Both the position numbers and the translations under genes were made by a program. A model generated the notes under the pieces. That model searched no databases, was not told the origin of the DNA, and worked only from the letters and a program-made list of their open reading frames with translations. Below are positions 1 to 8,301 of a stretch of DNA of 64,000 nucleotides, in pieces. The stretch is from Streptomyces regalis (lineage in GTDB: Bacteria > Actinomycetota > Actinomycetes > Streptomycetales > Streptomycetaceae): the NCBI RefSeq assembly GCF_001509475.1, contig NZ_LLZG01000243.1, forward strand, positions 29,584-93,583. The letters are read 5' to 3'. Within the stretch, counting starts at the first letter, position 1, and each line of letters opens with the position of its first letter.

Positions 1-813
1 GCGCGGGACGTCGACGCCCGCCCGCGTCAGGGTCATCAACAGGCCCATCGCACAACGGTCGTTGCCCGCGAGGACCGCCGTGGGCAGGGGCAGCCCCTGG
101 TCGCGCTCGGCCAGCAGCAGCCGGCCTGTCTCGATGCCCGAGTCCTCGGTGTGCGCGCCGGGGATCACCCGCTGCTCGGCCTCCAGCCCGTGCCGGCGCA
201 TCGCGGCCCGGTACGCGCGCCGCCGCTCGGCCGAGCCGGGGCCGCGCCCGCCGTCGATGTGCACGATCCGGCGGTGGCCCAGTTCCACGAGGTGGTCCAT
301 GGCCTGCCGTGCGCCCTTGCCCTCGGCGCTGTGCACGAAGTCCACGCGCGCCTGGGGCACCCGGCGGCTGACCGAGACGGTGACGGTACGGCGTCCGAGT
401 TCGTCGAGGTAGGCGGGATCCGCGTCGGGGCCGAGCAGGATCACCGCCTCGCAGCGGTGGCCGAGCAGTGCCTCGACCGCCTTTTCCTCGCTGCGGCCCT
501 GGGCGGCGGCGGAGAGCAGGACGTCGTAGCCGAGCCGCTCGGCCTCGGGGTAGATGCCGGCGATGAGGTCCATGTGGAAGGACTGGTGGACGGTGAACAT
601 CACGCCGAGGGTGCGGCTGCGGCCGCGGGCGAGCAGCCGGGCCGCGTTGTCGGGGCGGTAGCCGATCTCGTCGGCGACGCGCAGAACCCGCTCGCGGGTC
701 TCGCGGCCAGCACCCGGCAGGTCGCGGAAGATGATCGAGACGAGCGCTCGGGACACGCCCGCCTTCTCGGCGACGTCCGCCATCGTGGGCCGCTGCCTGC
801 CCGAAGCATCCAC
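1..813 (-). CDS. LacI-family transcriptional repressor (C-terminus off window)
   Basis: Reads leftward from a GTG at 813 and runs off the window edge, so about 271 residues of a family usually near 340 are present. The N-terminus carries the LacI helix-turn-helix signature (RPTMADVAEKAGVS, then ALVSIIF), followed by the hinge (RVLRVADEIGYRPDNAARLL) and a periplasmic-binding-protein-like sensor domain with typical GHRRIVHIDG and VLAGNDRCAMGL segments. AAGGG lies about 12 nt upstream of GTG 813; another in-frame GTG at 825 is possible. The gene diverges from the sugar/inositol operon that starts at 995, so it is probably that operon's local repressor (inference from orientation). The effector is unknown. 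Confidence 0.9.
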   Translation of the reverse strand, partial: MDASGRQRPTMADVAEKAGVSRALVSIIFRDLPGAGRETRERVLRVADEIGYRPDNAARLLARGRSRTLGVMFTVHQSFHMDLIAGIYPEAERLGYDVLLSAAAQGRSEEKAVEALLGHRCEAVILLGPDADPAYLDELGRRTVTVSVSRRVPQARVDFVHSAEGKGARQAMDHLVELGHRRIVHIDGGRGPGSAERRRAYRAAMRRHGLEAEQRVIPGAHTEDSGIETGRLLLAERDQGLPLPTAVLAGNDRCAMGLLMTLTRAGVDVPR

Positions 814-914
814 CTGTGAACCCACCCTTCGACGCGGATCACCTTAGCCCGGTCTCGAAATCTCCCGGCAACAAGCTATTGACATGACATTTGGATCAGG
901 GTCATCGTACTCGC

Positions 915-930
915 ACTAGAGCGCGCTAGT
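915..930. promoter_or_regulatory. candidate LacI-type operator/promoter region
   Basis: The 814-994 gap between the divergent repressor and the operon holds TTGACA at 879-884 and a near-palindrome ACTAG-AGCGCGCT-AGT at 915-930 with the central CG usual in LacI-family operators. A second AGCGCG follows at 932. This is the natural place for autoregulation and operon control; binding is inferred only. Confidence 0.4.
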
Positions 931-994
931 AGAGCGCGACAGACGATGTGTGGATACGTCCACTGACTTCCGTCCCCATCCCGAAGGACACGTC

Positions 995-1954
995 ATGGCA
1001 ACGGTGCCAACCTCGCTCCGCACCACCGCGGGCAACCTGTGCCTGGGCTCGGCCCCCGACTCCTGGGGCGTCTGGTTCCCCGAGGACGAGCAGCAGGTCC
1101 CGTACACCCGCTTCCTCGACGAGCTGGCCCGGGCGGGTTACCGGTGGCTGGAGCTCGGGCCGTACGGCTACCTCCCCACCGACCCGCAGCAGCTCAAGGG
1201 GGAACTGGAGGCCCGCGGCCTCCAGGTCTCCGGTGGCACCGCCTTCGGCGCCCTGCACCGGCCCGAGGCGTGGGACGGGATGCTCGCCCATGTCCGCCAG
1301 GTCGCGGAGCTGACCGCCGCCGCGGGCGCCCATCACCTGGTCCTCATCCCGCCCATGTACCGGGACGAGAAGACCGGCGCGTTCACCGAGCCGCCGGAGC
1401 TGACCGCCGAGCAGTGGGCGGGCTTCGGCAAGTCCGCCGACCGGCTCGGCAGGCTGCTCCTCGACGAGTACGACGTACGCCTCGTCATCCACCCACACGC
1501 CGACAGCCACCTCCAGACCCAGCCGGAGATCGAGCGGCTGCTCAACGAGTCCGACTCCCGCTACACCAACCTGTGCCTGGACACCGGGCACGTCGCCTAC
1601 GGCGGCGGCGACAACCTCGATCTGATCCGGCGCTTCGGCGAGCGCGTCGGGTACGTGCACATCAAGCAGATGGACCCGGAGATCCTCGCCCAGGTCGCCG
1701 CGGAGGGCCTGTCGTTCGGCGAGGCCGTCAAGCGCGGCGTGTGCGTCTCGCCCCCGGCCGGTGTGCCGAAGCCCGCCGATGTGGTGGCCGAACTCGCCCA
1801 GCTGGACGCCGAGTTGTTCGTGATCGTCGAGCAGGACCTGTACCCGTGCGCGCCCGACACGCCGCTCCCCATCGCCGTGAGCACGCGTGAGCACCTGGCG
1901 GGCTGCGGCCTTACGGGGACCCGGCGCCCCACGCTCACGACGCGCGACCAGTGA
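995..1954 (+). CDS. IolE-like inosose dehydratase / sugar-phosphate isomerase (TIM barrel)
   Basis: 319 residues, started at ATG 995 because GAAGGA sits 7 nt upstream; an in-frame upstream ATG at 950 has no such site. The N-terminal GSAPDSWGVW (residues about 18-27) is characteristic of myo-inosose-2 dehydratase IolE and close relatives in the AP endonuclease 2-like TIM-barrel superfamily. Metal-binding segments typical of the fold are visible: VIHPHADSH, LCLDTGHVAYGGGD, YVHIKQMDPE and VIVEQDLYP. IolE dehydrates 2-keto-myo-inositol in inositol catabolism. Its neighbours (sugar porter, IolG-like dehydrogenase, second TIM-barrel enzyme) agree with inositol or related cyclitol use. The exact substrate cannot be read from sequence, so no symbol is assigned. 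Confidence 0.85.
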   Translation: MATVPTSLRTTAGNLCLGSAPDSWGVWFPEDEQQVPYTRFLDELARAGYRWLELGPYGYLPTDPQQLKGELEARGLQVSGGTAFGALHRPEAWDGMLAHVRQVAELTAAAGAHHLVLIPPMYRDEKTGAFTEPPELTAEQWAGFGKSADRLGRLLLDEYDVRLVIHPHADSHLQTQPEIERLLNESDSRYTNLCLDTGHVAYGGGDNLDLIRRFGERVGYVHIKQMDPEILAQVAAEGLSFGEAVKRGVCVSPPAGVPKPADVVAELAQLDAELFVIVEQDLYPCAPDTPLPIAVSTREHLAGCGLTGTRRPTLTTRDQ

Positions 1955-1965
1955 GGAGACGGCCC

Positions 1966-3390
1966 ATGGACGTCAAGGACGACGCGACACAGACCCCCTC
2001 CCCCGTCACGGACGACGCCCCGCCGGCTGTCTCCCGCAGGCTGCGGCTCATCACCGTCATCGCCACCTTCGGCGGACTGCTCTTCGGCTACGACACCGGC
2101 GTCATCAACGGCGCCCTGCCGTACATGACCGACGACCTGGGCCTGACCCCGGTCACCGAGGGCATGGTCACCAGCTCGCTCCTCCTCGGTGCCGCGCTCG
2201 GCGCGGTGACCGGCGGGCGGCTGTCGGACGCGCGCGGACGGCGCCGTACGATCCTCACGCTCGCGGTGCTGTTCTTCATCGGCGCGCTCGGCTGCACGCT
2301 GGCACCCACGACCGCGGTCATGGTCGTCGCCCGGTTCGTGCTCGGCCTCGCGGTCGGCGGCGCCTCGGTGACCGTGCCGGTCTACCTCGCCGAGGTCTCG
2401 CCCGCCGAGCGGCGCGGCGCACTGGTCACCCGTAACGAACTGATGATCGTCAGCGGTCAGTTGCTGGCGTTCACCTCCAACGCGATCATCGCCCAGGTGG
2501 GCGGCGAGTCCGGCGGGGTGTGGCGCTGGATGCTGGTGATCGCCACCGTCCCGGCCGTCGTGCTCTGGTTCGGCATGCTCATCATGCCGGAGAGCCCGCG
2601 CTGGCTCGCCTCCAAAACCCGCTTCACCGAGGCCCTGGACGTGCTCAAGCAGGTCAGGTCGCAGCAGCGCGCCGAGGCCGAGCTCGCGGAGGTGTCCGCG
2701 CTCGCCGTGAAGGAGGACCAGGAGAAGCTCGGCGGCTGGCAGGACATGAAGGCCACGCCCTGGGTGCGCAAGCTGATGTTCATCGGCTTCGGCATCGCCA
2801 TCGTGCAGCAGATCACCGGCGTCAACACGATCATGTACTACGGCACCCAGATCCTCACCGACGCCGGCTTCGCCGCGGACAGCGCGCTCACCGCGAACAT
2901 CGCCAACGGGGTGATCTCGGTGCTGGCCACCTTCGTGGGTATCTGGCTGCTCGGCCGTGTCGCCCGCCGCCCCATGCTGATGACCGGTCAGATCGGCACC
3001 ACGGCAGCCCTGTTGCTGATCGGGATCTTCTCGCTGGTGCTGCCGTCCGGCGACGGCCGGGCCTACGCCGTGCTCGCCATGACCGTCACCTTCCTCGCCT
3101 TCCAGCAGGGCGCGATCTCGCCGGTGACGTGGCTGATGCTGTCGGAGATCTTCCCGATGCGGATGCGCGGCTTCGGGATGGGTGTGGCGGCCGTGGTGCT
3201 GTGGCTGACCAACTTCGTGATCGGACTGGTCTTCCCGTCGCTGGTCTCCGGTATCGGGATCTCCCACACCTTCTTCCTGTTCGTGGTGGCGGGTGTCTTC
3301 TCGCTCGCCTTCGTGAAGCGCTACGTCCCCGAGACGAAGGGCCGCTCGCTCGAAACCCTCGAGGCCGAACTCCGGGCGCGCTTCTCCTGA
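1966..3390 (+). CDS. MFS sugar porter family transporter
   Basis: 474 residues with 12 predicted membrane segments. Sugar-porter signatures are present: [16 protein letters not shown] in TM1, [11 protein letters not shown] after TM2, [11 protein letters not shown] after TM6, [15 protein letters not shown] in TM7 and [13 protein letters not shown] at the C-terminus. GAGGAG overlapping the stop of the preceding gene is 7 nt before ATG 1966, which fixes the start and suggests translational coupling. IolT-type inositol:H+ symporters belong to this family, so inositol or a sugar derivative is the likely substrate given the operon; that substrate is inferred. Confidence 0.9.
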   Translation: MDVKDDATQTPSPVTDDAPPAVSRRLRLITVIATFGGLLFGYDTGVINGALPYMTDDLGLTPVTEGMVTSSLLLGAALGAVTGGRLSDARGRRRTILTLAVLFFIGALGCTLAPTTAVMVVARFVLGLAVGGASVTVPVYLAEVSPAERRGALVTRNELMIVSGQLLAFTSNAIIAQVGGESGGVWRWMLVIATVPAVVLWFGMLIMPESPRWLASKTRFTEALDVLKQVRSQQRAEAELAEVSALAVKEDQEKLGGWQDMKATPWVRKLMFIGFGIAIVQQITGVNTIMYYGTQILTDAGFAADSALTANIANGVISVLATFVGIWLLGRVARRPMLMTGQIGTTAALLLIGIFSLVLPSGDGRAYAVLAMTVTFLAFQQGAISPVTWLMLSEIFPMRMRGFGMGVAAVVLWLTNFVIGLVFPSLVSGIGISHTFFLFVVAGVFSLAFVKRYVPETKGRSLETLEAELRARFS

Positions 3391-3428
3391 CCCTCTGCTT
3401 CCACTCTCCCTGTTCTAAGGACTCCAAC

Positions 3429-4445
3429 ATGACCGTACGTGTAGGCGTCATCGGCGCCGGCTGGATCGGCAAGGAACACATCCGGCGCCTCACCGACACC
3501 GTCACAGGCGCCCGCGTCACCGCGGTCACCGACATCGACGCCGCCCGCGCCGCGGAGGCAGCGGCGCCGGTCGGTGCCCGGGTGCTGCCCGACGGCGCGG
3601 CCCTGATCGCGGCGGACGACGTGGACGCCGTCCTCGTGACGTCCTGGGGCCCGACCCATGCCGAGCACGTACTGAACGCGACAGCCGCCGGCAAACCGGT
3701 GTTCTGCGAGAAGCCGCTCGCCACGACCGCCGAGGACTGCCTGAGGATCGTCGAGGCCGAGACGGCACTCGGTCGCCGCCTGGTCCAGGTCGGCTTCATG
3801 CGCCGCTACGACACCGGCTACCGGAAGATGAAGCAGGTCATCGACTCCGGTCGCATCGGTGAGCCGCTGATCGTGCACTGCGCCCACCGCAACCCGACCG
3901 TCCCCGAGTCGTACACCTCCTCCATGGCCGCCCTGGACACGGCGGTGCACGAGGTGGACGTGCTGCGCTGGCTGCTGGACGACGAGATCGTCTCCACCCA
4001 GGTGGTCACCCCGCGCGCCACGAGCAAGCGGTTCGCCCACCTCAAGGACCCGCAGATCATGCTCTTCGAGACCGCCAGGGGCGTCCGCATCGATCTGGAG
4101 GTCTTCGTCAACTGCCAGTACGGCTACGACATCCAGTGCGAGGCGGTCGGCGAGGAGGGGCTGGTCCGGCTGCCCGACCCGGCCTCGGTCGGCCTGCGCA
4201 GCGCGGGACAGCACAGCACGGAGGTGCTCACGGACTGGGTGGCCCGTTTCGCGGACGCCTTCGACACCGAGTTCCGCGAGTGGATCGCGGGCGTCGCCGC
4301 CGGCAGCGAACCCACCGGACCCTCGGCGTGGGACGGCTATGCCGCCACCGTCATCACCAGCGCGACCGTCGAGGCCCTGGAGTCGGGCCGCGTAGTCGCC
4401 ACCGACCTCAAGCCCCGCCCCGCACTCTACGGAGGTGCCGCGTGA
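3429..4445 (+). CDS. Gfo/Idh/MocA oxidoreductase, inositol 2-dehydrogenase-like
   Basis: 338 residues. A Rossmann NAD(P)-binding motif ([16 protein letters not shown], residues about 5-20) is followed by the conserved EKPLATT lysine segment and [13 protein letters not shown]. The Asp and His spaced as in the catalytic Lys/Asp/His set of inositol dehydrogenase IolG are present. The reaction class is NAD(P)-dependent oxidation of a ring hydroxyl of a sugar or inositol. A short 38-nt gap separates it from the porter, and its stop overlaps the next start (GTGA), so it is the third gene of the operon. Substrate specificity is inferred from context. Confidence 0.88.
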   Translation: MTVRVGVIGAGWIGKEHIRRLTDTVTGARVTAVTDIDAARAAEAAAPVGARVLPDGAALIAADDVDAVLVTSWGPTHAEHVLNATAAGKPVFCEKPLATTAEDCLRIVEAETALGRRLVQVGFMRRYDTGYRKMKQVIDSGRIGEPLIVHCAHRNPTVPESYTSSMAALDTAVHEVDVLRWLLDDEIVSTQVVTPRATSKRFAHLKDPQIMLFETARGVRIDLEVFVNCQYGYDIQCEAVGEEGLVRLPDPASVGLRSAGQHSTEVLTDWVARFADAFDTEFREWIAGVAAGSEPTGPSAWDGYAATVITSATVEALESGRVVATDLKPRPALYGGAA

Positions 4446-5308
4446 AGATCGCCCTCGACCCGTACATGTTCCGCGCGCTCCCCATCGACGCGATGGTGCG
4501 CACGGTCGCCGAACTCGGCTACGACTACATCGAGTTGTCGCCCCGCGACGACTTCATGCCGTTCTTCCTGCACCCACGGGCGGACGACGGGCGGATCGCC
4601 GAGCTGAAGAACTCCCTGCGCACGCACGGCGTACAGCTGTCCTCCGTGCTGCCGCTGTACAAGTGGTCCTCGCCGGACGAGACCGAGCGGCAGGCCGCCG
4701 TCCGCTACTGGAAGCGGATGATCGAGATCACCGCCGATCTCGGATGTCCGTTGATGAACTCGGAGTTCAACGGCCGCCCCGAGCGCGCCGCCGAGAGCGA
4801 GGCGGCCTTCTGGCGCTCGCTGGAGGAACTGCTCCCGGTGTTCGAGCGCGAAGGCATCGCTCTGAACCTGGAGGCGCACCCGGACGACTTCTGCGAGGAG
4901 AACACCCCCGCGGTCGACCTGGTCCGCGCGATCAACAAACCGTGGGTGAACTACCTCTACTGCGCCCCGCACTCCTTCCACCTGTCGGGCGCGGACCCGA
5001 CGGCGGACATCGCGGCGATGATGCGCTACGCCGGCGACAAGCTCCAGCACGTGCACATCGCCGACTCCTTCAACCACAAGGGATCGTCGGGCCTGCGCTA
5101 CATCCTCAACCCGCCCGGCACCCCGGCCCGCATCCACCAGCACCTGGACATCGGGCAGGGCGAGGTCGACTGGGACGCGTTCTTCGGCACCCTGCGCGAG
5201 CTGAACTTCGACGGCGTCGCCACGGCTTGCGTCTTCGCCTGGGAGGAACGGGCCGAGGAGTCCTCGGCATTCATGCTGGACCGCATCCGCAAGGAGCTGG
5301 CCGAGTAG
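4442..5308 (+). CDS. sugar phosphate isomerase/epimerase family protein (IolH/IolI-like)
   Basis: 288 residues beginning at GTG 4442, which overlaps the previous stop by 4 nt (GTGA) and has GGAGGTGCC just upstream. The sequence is an AP-endonuclease-2-like TIM barrel: [43 protein letters not shown] and [11 protein letters not shown] supply the usual metal-binding acidic and His residues. Members catalyse isomerisation, epimerisation or dehydration in inositol and keto-sugar pathways. It is the last gene of the operon and converges on the P450 gene, whose stop lies 6 nt beyond. The precise reaction is unknown. Confidence 0.82.
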   Translation: MKIALDPYMFRALPIDAMVRTVAELGYDYIELSPRDDFMPFFLHPRADDGRIAELKNSLRTHGVQLSSVLPLYKWSSPDETERQAAVRYWKRMIEITADLGCPLMNSEFNGRPERAAESEAAFWRSLEELLPVFEREGIALNLEAHPDDFCEENTPAVDLVRAINKPWVNYLYCAPHSFHLSGADPTADIAAMMRYAGDKLQHVHIADSFNHKGSSGLRYILNPPGTPARIHQHLDIGQGEVDWDAFFGTLRELNFDGVATACVFAWEERAEESSAFMLDRIRKELAE

Positions 5309-5314
5309 GGGAGT

Positions 5315-6541
5315 TCAGGCGGCCTTCAGGGCGAGTGGCAGTGCGCTCGGGCCGCTGAGGAAGTTGGAGTAGACGGGCTTCGCCGGGCCCGTCTGCTCCA
5401 TCTCCGCCACCAGGTCGCGCAGTCCCGCCAGTACGGCGCCGATCTCCGCCCGGGCCAGGTAGGCGCCGAGGCAGAAGTGCGGGCCGTAGGCGAAGGTGAC
5501 GTGCTTGTTGGGGGTGCGGTCCAGGCGCAGTTCGCCGGGGGCGTCGAAGATCCTCTCGTCGTGGTTGGCGGAGGCGTTCCAGACGGTGACGATCTCCCCC
5601 GCCTTGATCGGGTGGCCGCCGACCTCGGTGTCGGTCGTCGCGGTGCGCCCCGAGTGCAGGGCGGGGGTCGTCCAGCGCAGGATCTCCTCGACGGCGGTGT
5701 CGATCCCGGCGTCGCCGCGCTTGAGAGCCTGCCACTGGTCGGGGTGGTCCAGCAGGGCGAGGGCGGCACCGACCATGGACAGGCGGGCCGTCTCGTCGCC
5801 ACCGAGGATCAGGCTGTAGCAGTTGAGCATGATCTCGTCGTCGTCCAGCGGCAGCCCGTTCACCTCGCTGCCCGCCAGCAGCGCGATGATGTCCGCGTGG
5901 CCGCTGTCGCGCCGGTCACGGGCGAGGTTGGCGAAGTAGAGCAGGATCTCGTTCTTGGCGATCCAGGCATCGGCGGCCGTACTGTCCGCCTCGTGCGAGC
6001 CCAGCGCCGACGACGTGAGGCTCAGCACGTAGGCCCGGTCGCGGTCGGGTACGCCGAGCAGGTCGCAGATGGAGCCCAATGGTATGCCGGCCGCCACGTC
6101 GGCGGCGAAGTCGCAGGTCCCCTTCTCCAGGGCGTCCCCCAGCAGCCGGGTCACCGTGCGCCGCACGCTCTCCACGATCGGCTCCAGGACCCGCGGCGAG
6201 AACGCCGACATCAGGACGCGGCGCAGCCCGGCGTGCCTCGCCCCGTCGGTGATGGCGAGCATCCGGCCGGCCGCGGAGTCGCCGCCGGCGAGCAGCGTCT
6301 CCAGGACGTTGCCGCCCTCGGAGGTGAAGCGTGCGCTGTCGCGGTACACGGAGGTGACGTCGGCGTGCCGGGTCACCGCCCAGAAGCCGGGGGCCGTGTC
6401 GGTGGCCGGGTTCCAGTGGACCGGCCGGTGCTCCCTCAAGTGGCGCCACACGGCGGACAGGTCGCTCTCGGCGTGCAGCCGCGGATCGGCCAGGTTCAGC
6501 GTGTCGAGCTCTTCCGGCGCGATCGTCCGCCGTGTGGTCAT
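5315..6541 (-). CDS. cytochrome P450
   Basis: 408 residues, a normal length for a soluble bacterial P450. Start ATG 6541 is preceded by GGGAGGAAACGGG. Diagnostic elements: I-helix GGDET (residues 247-251), K-helix EEILR (285-289) and the heme loop FAYGPHFCLG with axial Cys 357. The oxygen-activation stretch ILGGDETARLS is complete, so the enzyme looks active. Upstream in the same direction lies a truncated MbtH gene; MbtH-P450 pairs are usual in nonribosomal peptide clusters where the P450 hydroxylates a carrier-bound amino acid. No NRPS genes are in the window, so a tailoring role is a guess and the substrate is unknown. Confidence 0.9.
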   Translation of the reverse strand: MTTRRTIAPEELDTLNLADPRLHAESDLSAVWRHLREHRPVHWNPATDTAPGFWAVTRHADVTSVYRDSARFTSEGGNVLETLLAGGDSAAGRMLAITDGARHAGLRRVLMSAFSPRVLEPIVESVRRTVTRLLGDALEKGTCDFAADVAAGIPLGSICDLLGVPDRDRAYVLSLTSSALGSHEADSTAADAWIAKNEILLYFANLARDRRDSGHADIIALLAGSEVNGLPLDDDEIMLNCYSLILGGDETARLSMVGAALALLDHPDQWQALKRGDAGIDTAVEEILRWTTPALHSGRTATTDTEVGGHPIKAGEIVTVWNASANHDERIFDAPGELRLDRTPNKHVTFAYGPHFCLGAYLARAEIGAVLAGLRDLVAEMEQTGPAKPVYSNFLSGPSALPLALKAA

Positions 6542-6569
6542 CCCGTTTCCTCCCGTGCTTCCGCTGTCC

Positions 6570-6731
6570 CTATGCGCCCATGGCCCGGATGAGGCTCTTC
6601 GGACGCATGTCGGTCCAGTGCCTCTCAACGTAGTCCAGGCAGGACTGGCGTCCGGCGGCACCGCGGACGACGGTCCAGCCGGCCGGCACCTCGGCGAAGG
6701 CGGGCCACAGCGAGTGCTGTCGCTCACCTTC
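6570..6731 (-). pseudogene. MbtH-like protein, C-terminal remnant
   Basis: Reading leftward, about 50 residues match the MbtH family: [15 protein letters not shown], then [17 protein letters not shown] and the natural stop at 6570. The family's N-terminal 15-20 residues (usually NPFDDEDG...) are missing. At about 6713-6731 the homology ends and the opposite strand becomes the tail of an acyltransferase gene. MbtH proteins (about 70 residues) activate NRPS adenylation domains. This fragment lacks a start and is probably non-functional, but it shows that NRPS-related DNA once lay next to the P450. Confidence 0.75.
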
Positions 6732-6815
6732 GACCACCGGGTGCGCGACGGCGGCACCGCGGCCGGATTCCTGCGCCATGTCACCGACCGCCTCGTGAGC
6801 GGCTCCGGCGACTGA
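6713..6815 (+). pseudogene. 2-oxo-acid dehydrogenase E2 acyltransferase, C-terminal remnant
   Basis: Forward strand encodes [18 protein letters not shown] followed by [10 protein letters not shown] and a stop at 6815. The FDHRVxDG box is the catalytic motif (His/Asp) of dihydrolipoamide acyltransferases such as BkdC or SucB. Only the last 30 or so residues of a protein usually over 400 long remain. No start is available and the 5' part is replaced by the MbtH fragment on the other strand. This is a relic of a deletion or recombination event. Confidence 0.7.
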
Positions 6816-6826
6816 CGACGACTGAC

Positions 6827-7783
6827 TCACCGGCGGCTCTCGGGAGAGCGGCGGTCCGCCCTGCGCTGTGCCAGCCACAGGGCGACCTCCTCCGAGATCG
6901 GCTGCCCGGTCTCCAGTTCCACGAAGCCGAACTGGCCGCCCTGGTTGCACTCCAGGAACCACCAGATGCCGTCCTCGTCCTCGGCGAAGTCGAAGGCGGC
7001 GAACGCCAGTCCGGCGAGGGTGACGTACTCGTGCACCGACTTGCCGATGCGCTCGGGGACCGGGACCGGCTCCCAGGCGTGCCCGGTGTCGCCGTAGCGT
7101 CCGTCGACCTGCCCGGGTTCGGCGGTCTTCCGCGCGGCGAACAGCCGGGTGCCGACACTGGTCAGCCGGATGTCCGCCCGCTTGGGTACGTACCGCTGCA
7201 GCAGCGCGGGCCCGGCCGCGACGGCGGAGAAGTCCGCGCCGGGGCCGACGAGGGTGGTGGGCAGGGCCAGCCCGGGGTCACCGGGCGGCGGCCCTGACGC
7301 CGACTTCACCACCACGTCCCGGTACTCCTCGGCGAACTCCCGCGCCAGCCGGGGTGACGTGGTGAAGACCGTCGGCGGTACGGCGAAGCCGCTGAGGTGG
7401 GCGACCCTCAACTGCCAGGGTTTCAGCCGAGCTTGGTCGGCGTTGCGCGGATGGTTCATCCATCGCGCGGCGGCGGAGTGGAGCATCCCGTACAGCGCCT
7501 GCCTGGTCTCGGCGGTCAGCCACGGTGAGGAATGCTCGGCGTACGCGGCCGGTTCGCCGGGCCTGCGCACCCATATGGAGCGCAGGCCTCCCATGCTGAG
7601 CACATGTCCGTTGACCGACAGGTGCCCGTCGAAGTCACCATGGGCGAAGTCGGCGGACAGCACGGCCTTGCCCGGCAGGTCGGCGGGGTCCAGCCGCATC
7701 ACGGGAGTCCCTGTCCCATGCAGCCTGGCCACCACCATGTCGGCGGTCACGTCCTCTTCGGACGTCAGGATCAGTACGGTCAT
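6827..7783 (-). CDS. tgmB: ATP-grasp ribosomal peptide maturase (graspetide ligase)
   Basis: 318 residues, ATG at 7783. The protein has the organisation of the MvdD/tgmB-like ATP-grasp maturases: an N-terminal Rossmann-like domain ([16 protein letters not shown]...), a short central region recognising WVRRPG, and a C-terminal ATP-grasp fold ending in [14 protein letters not shown], where the Glu and Asn of ECN are the Mg-ATP ligands. Lysines in the ATP-grasp region ([12 protein letters not shown]) are conserved features. Such enzymes phosphorylate Asp/Glu side chains of a precursor peptide and close omega-ester or omega-amide rings with Thr/Ser/Lys. It follows the precursor gene after 14 nt on the same strand, so the two form an operon. 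No methyltransferase partner, often present in tgm loci, is seen. Confidence 0.85.
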   Translation of the reverse strand: MTVLILTSEEDVTADMVVARLHGTGTPVMRLDPADLPGKAVLSADFAHGDFDGHLSVNGHVLSMGGLRSIWVRRPGEPAAYAEHSSPWLTAETRQALYGMLHSAAARWMNHPRNADQARLKPWQLRVAHLSGFAVPPTVFTTSPRLAREFAEEYRDVVVKSASGPPPGDPGLALPTTLVGPGADFSAVAAGPALLQRYVPKRADIRLTSVGTRLFAARKTAEPGQVDGRYGDTGHAWEPVPVPERIGKSVHEYVTLAGLAFAAFDFAEDEDGIWWFLECNQGGQFGFVELETGQPISEEVALWLAQRRADRRSPESRR

Positions 7784-7797
7784 TCGCGCACGGATCG

Positions 7798-7989
7798 TCA
7801 GTCGTCGAAGTGGGTCGCGGATCCGGCCGTGGACGTCGTCGTGCCGACCGCGAGCAGGAGGTCCGGGTCACTGACGGCGGGGCGGCCGTCGGGCAGCACG
7901 TTCAACTGGCGGGCCGGGTCGAAGTGATACGGCGTCACCGCGTTCGGAAGCCCTCGGGGAAAGGCGTAGTTGAGGGTGAACGGTCGCAC
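7798..7989 (-). CDS. tgmA: ATP-grasp-modified RiPP precursor peptide
   Basis: 63 residues starting at GTG 7989 with GGAGG 6 nt upstream. The leader holds PFTLNYAFPRG, the FTLNYAFP-like motif seen in putative ATP-grasp target peptides; a DPARQLNVLPDGRPAV segment follows. The C-terminal core-like end is rich in hydroxyl residues and ends in acids: GTTTSTAGSATHFDD. Thr/Ser side chains with the terminal Asp pair would provide ester donors and acceptors for the adjacent ATP-grasp enzyme. Identification rests on the leader motif and gene adjacency; the ring pattern is unknown. Confidence 0.8.
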   Translation of the reverse strand: MRPFTLNYAFPRGLPNAVTPYHFDPARQLNVLPDGRPAVSDPDLLLAVGTTTSTAGSATHFDD

Positions 7990-8261
7990 TCGAAACCTCC
8001 ACGGACGTTGTCTGCATTACCGTCCCTTACGCGCTTCTTGCGTAAGGAATTCATCACTTTCAGCCACATCGGGGTGAAGGTCGTCACATCAACTGCACGA
8101 CTCGCGTGCACCTTCCCCACGAGCCATCCATCGGATGGACCGTCACATCTGTCACACGAGCCACAGGAGGTGACCGCACCCTCACGCTCGGCCCCTCCCG
8201 TGCACACGCGACTCCTTGACGCTGAACCGTTTCATTGCTTCTCTCAGAAAGCCGTTCTTCA
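7990..8261. other. intergenic region between graspetide operon and esterase; small hairpin
   Basis: No gene is visible. An 8-bp perfect inverted repeat CCTTACGC/GCGTAAGG with a 7-nt loop lies at 8025-8047, about 35 nt upstream of the precursor start. It could be an operator for the RiPP operon or a weak terminator. The rest is a divergent promoter region. Confidence 0.4.
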
Positions 8262-8275
8262 TGGGAGCGCTCCCA
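8262..8275. promoter_or_regulatory. CebR-type operator
   Basis: The 14-bp perfect palindrome TGGGAGCGCTCCCA equals the established Streptomyces binding site of the cello-oligosaccharide-sensing LacI-family repressor CebR. It sits 26 nt upstream of the esterase start, in the expected operator position. This predicts induction by cellobiose or cellotriose. The cebR gene itself is not in the window. Confidence 0.85.
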
Positions 8276-8301
8276 ACCCCCACACGTGAAAGGGATCCCC
8301 T

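Noticed and set aside
1597..3267. Long minus-strand open frame (over 550 codons) opposite the sugar porter
   Set aside because: His/Asp/Arg/Gln-rich composition without domains; it is the antisense of the well-supported isomerase and porter genes, a common high-GC artefact.
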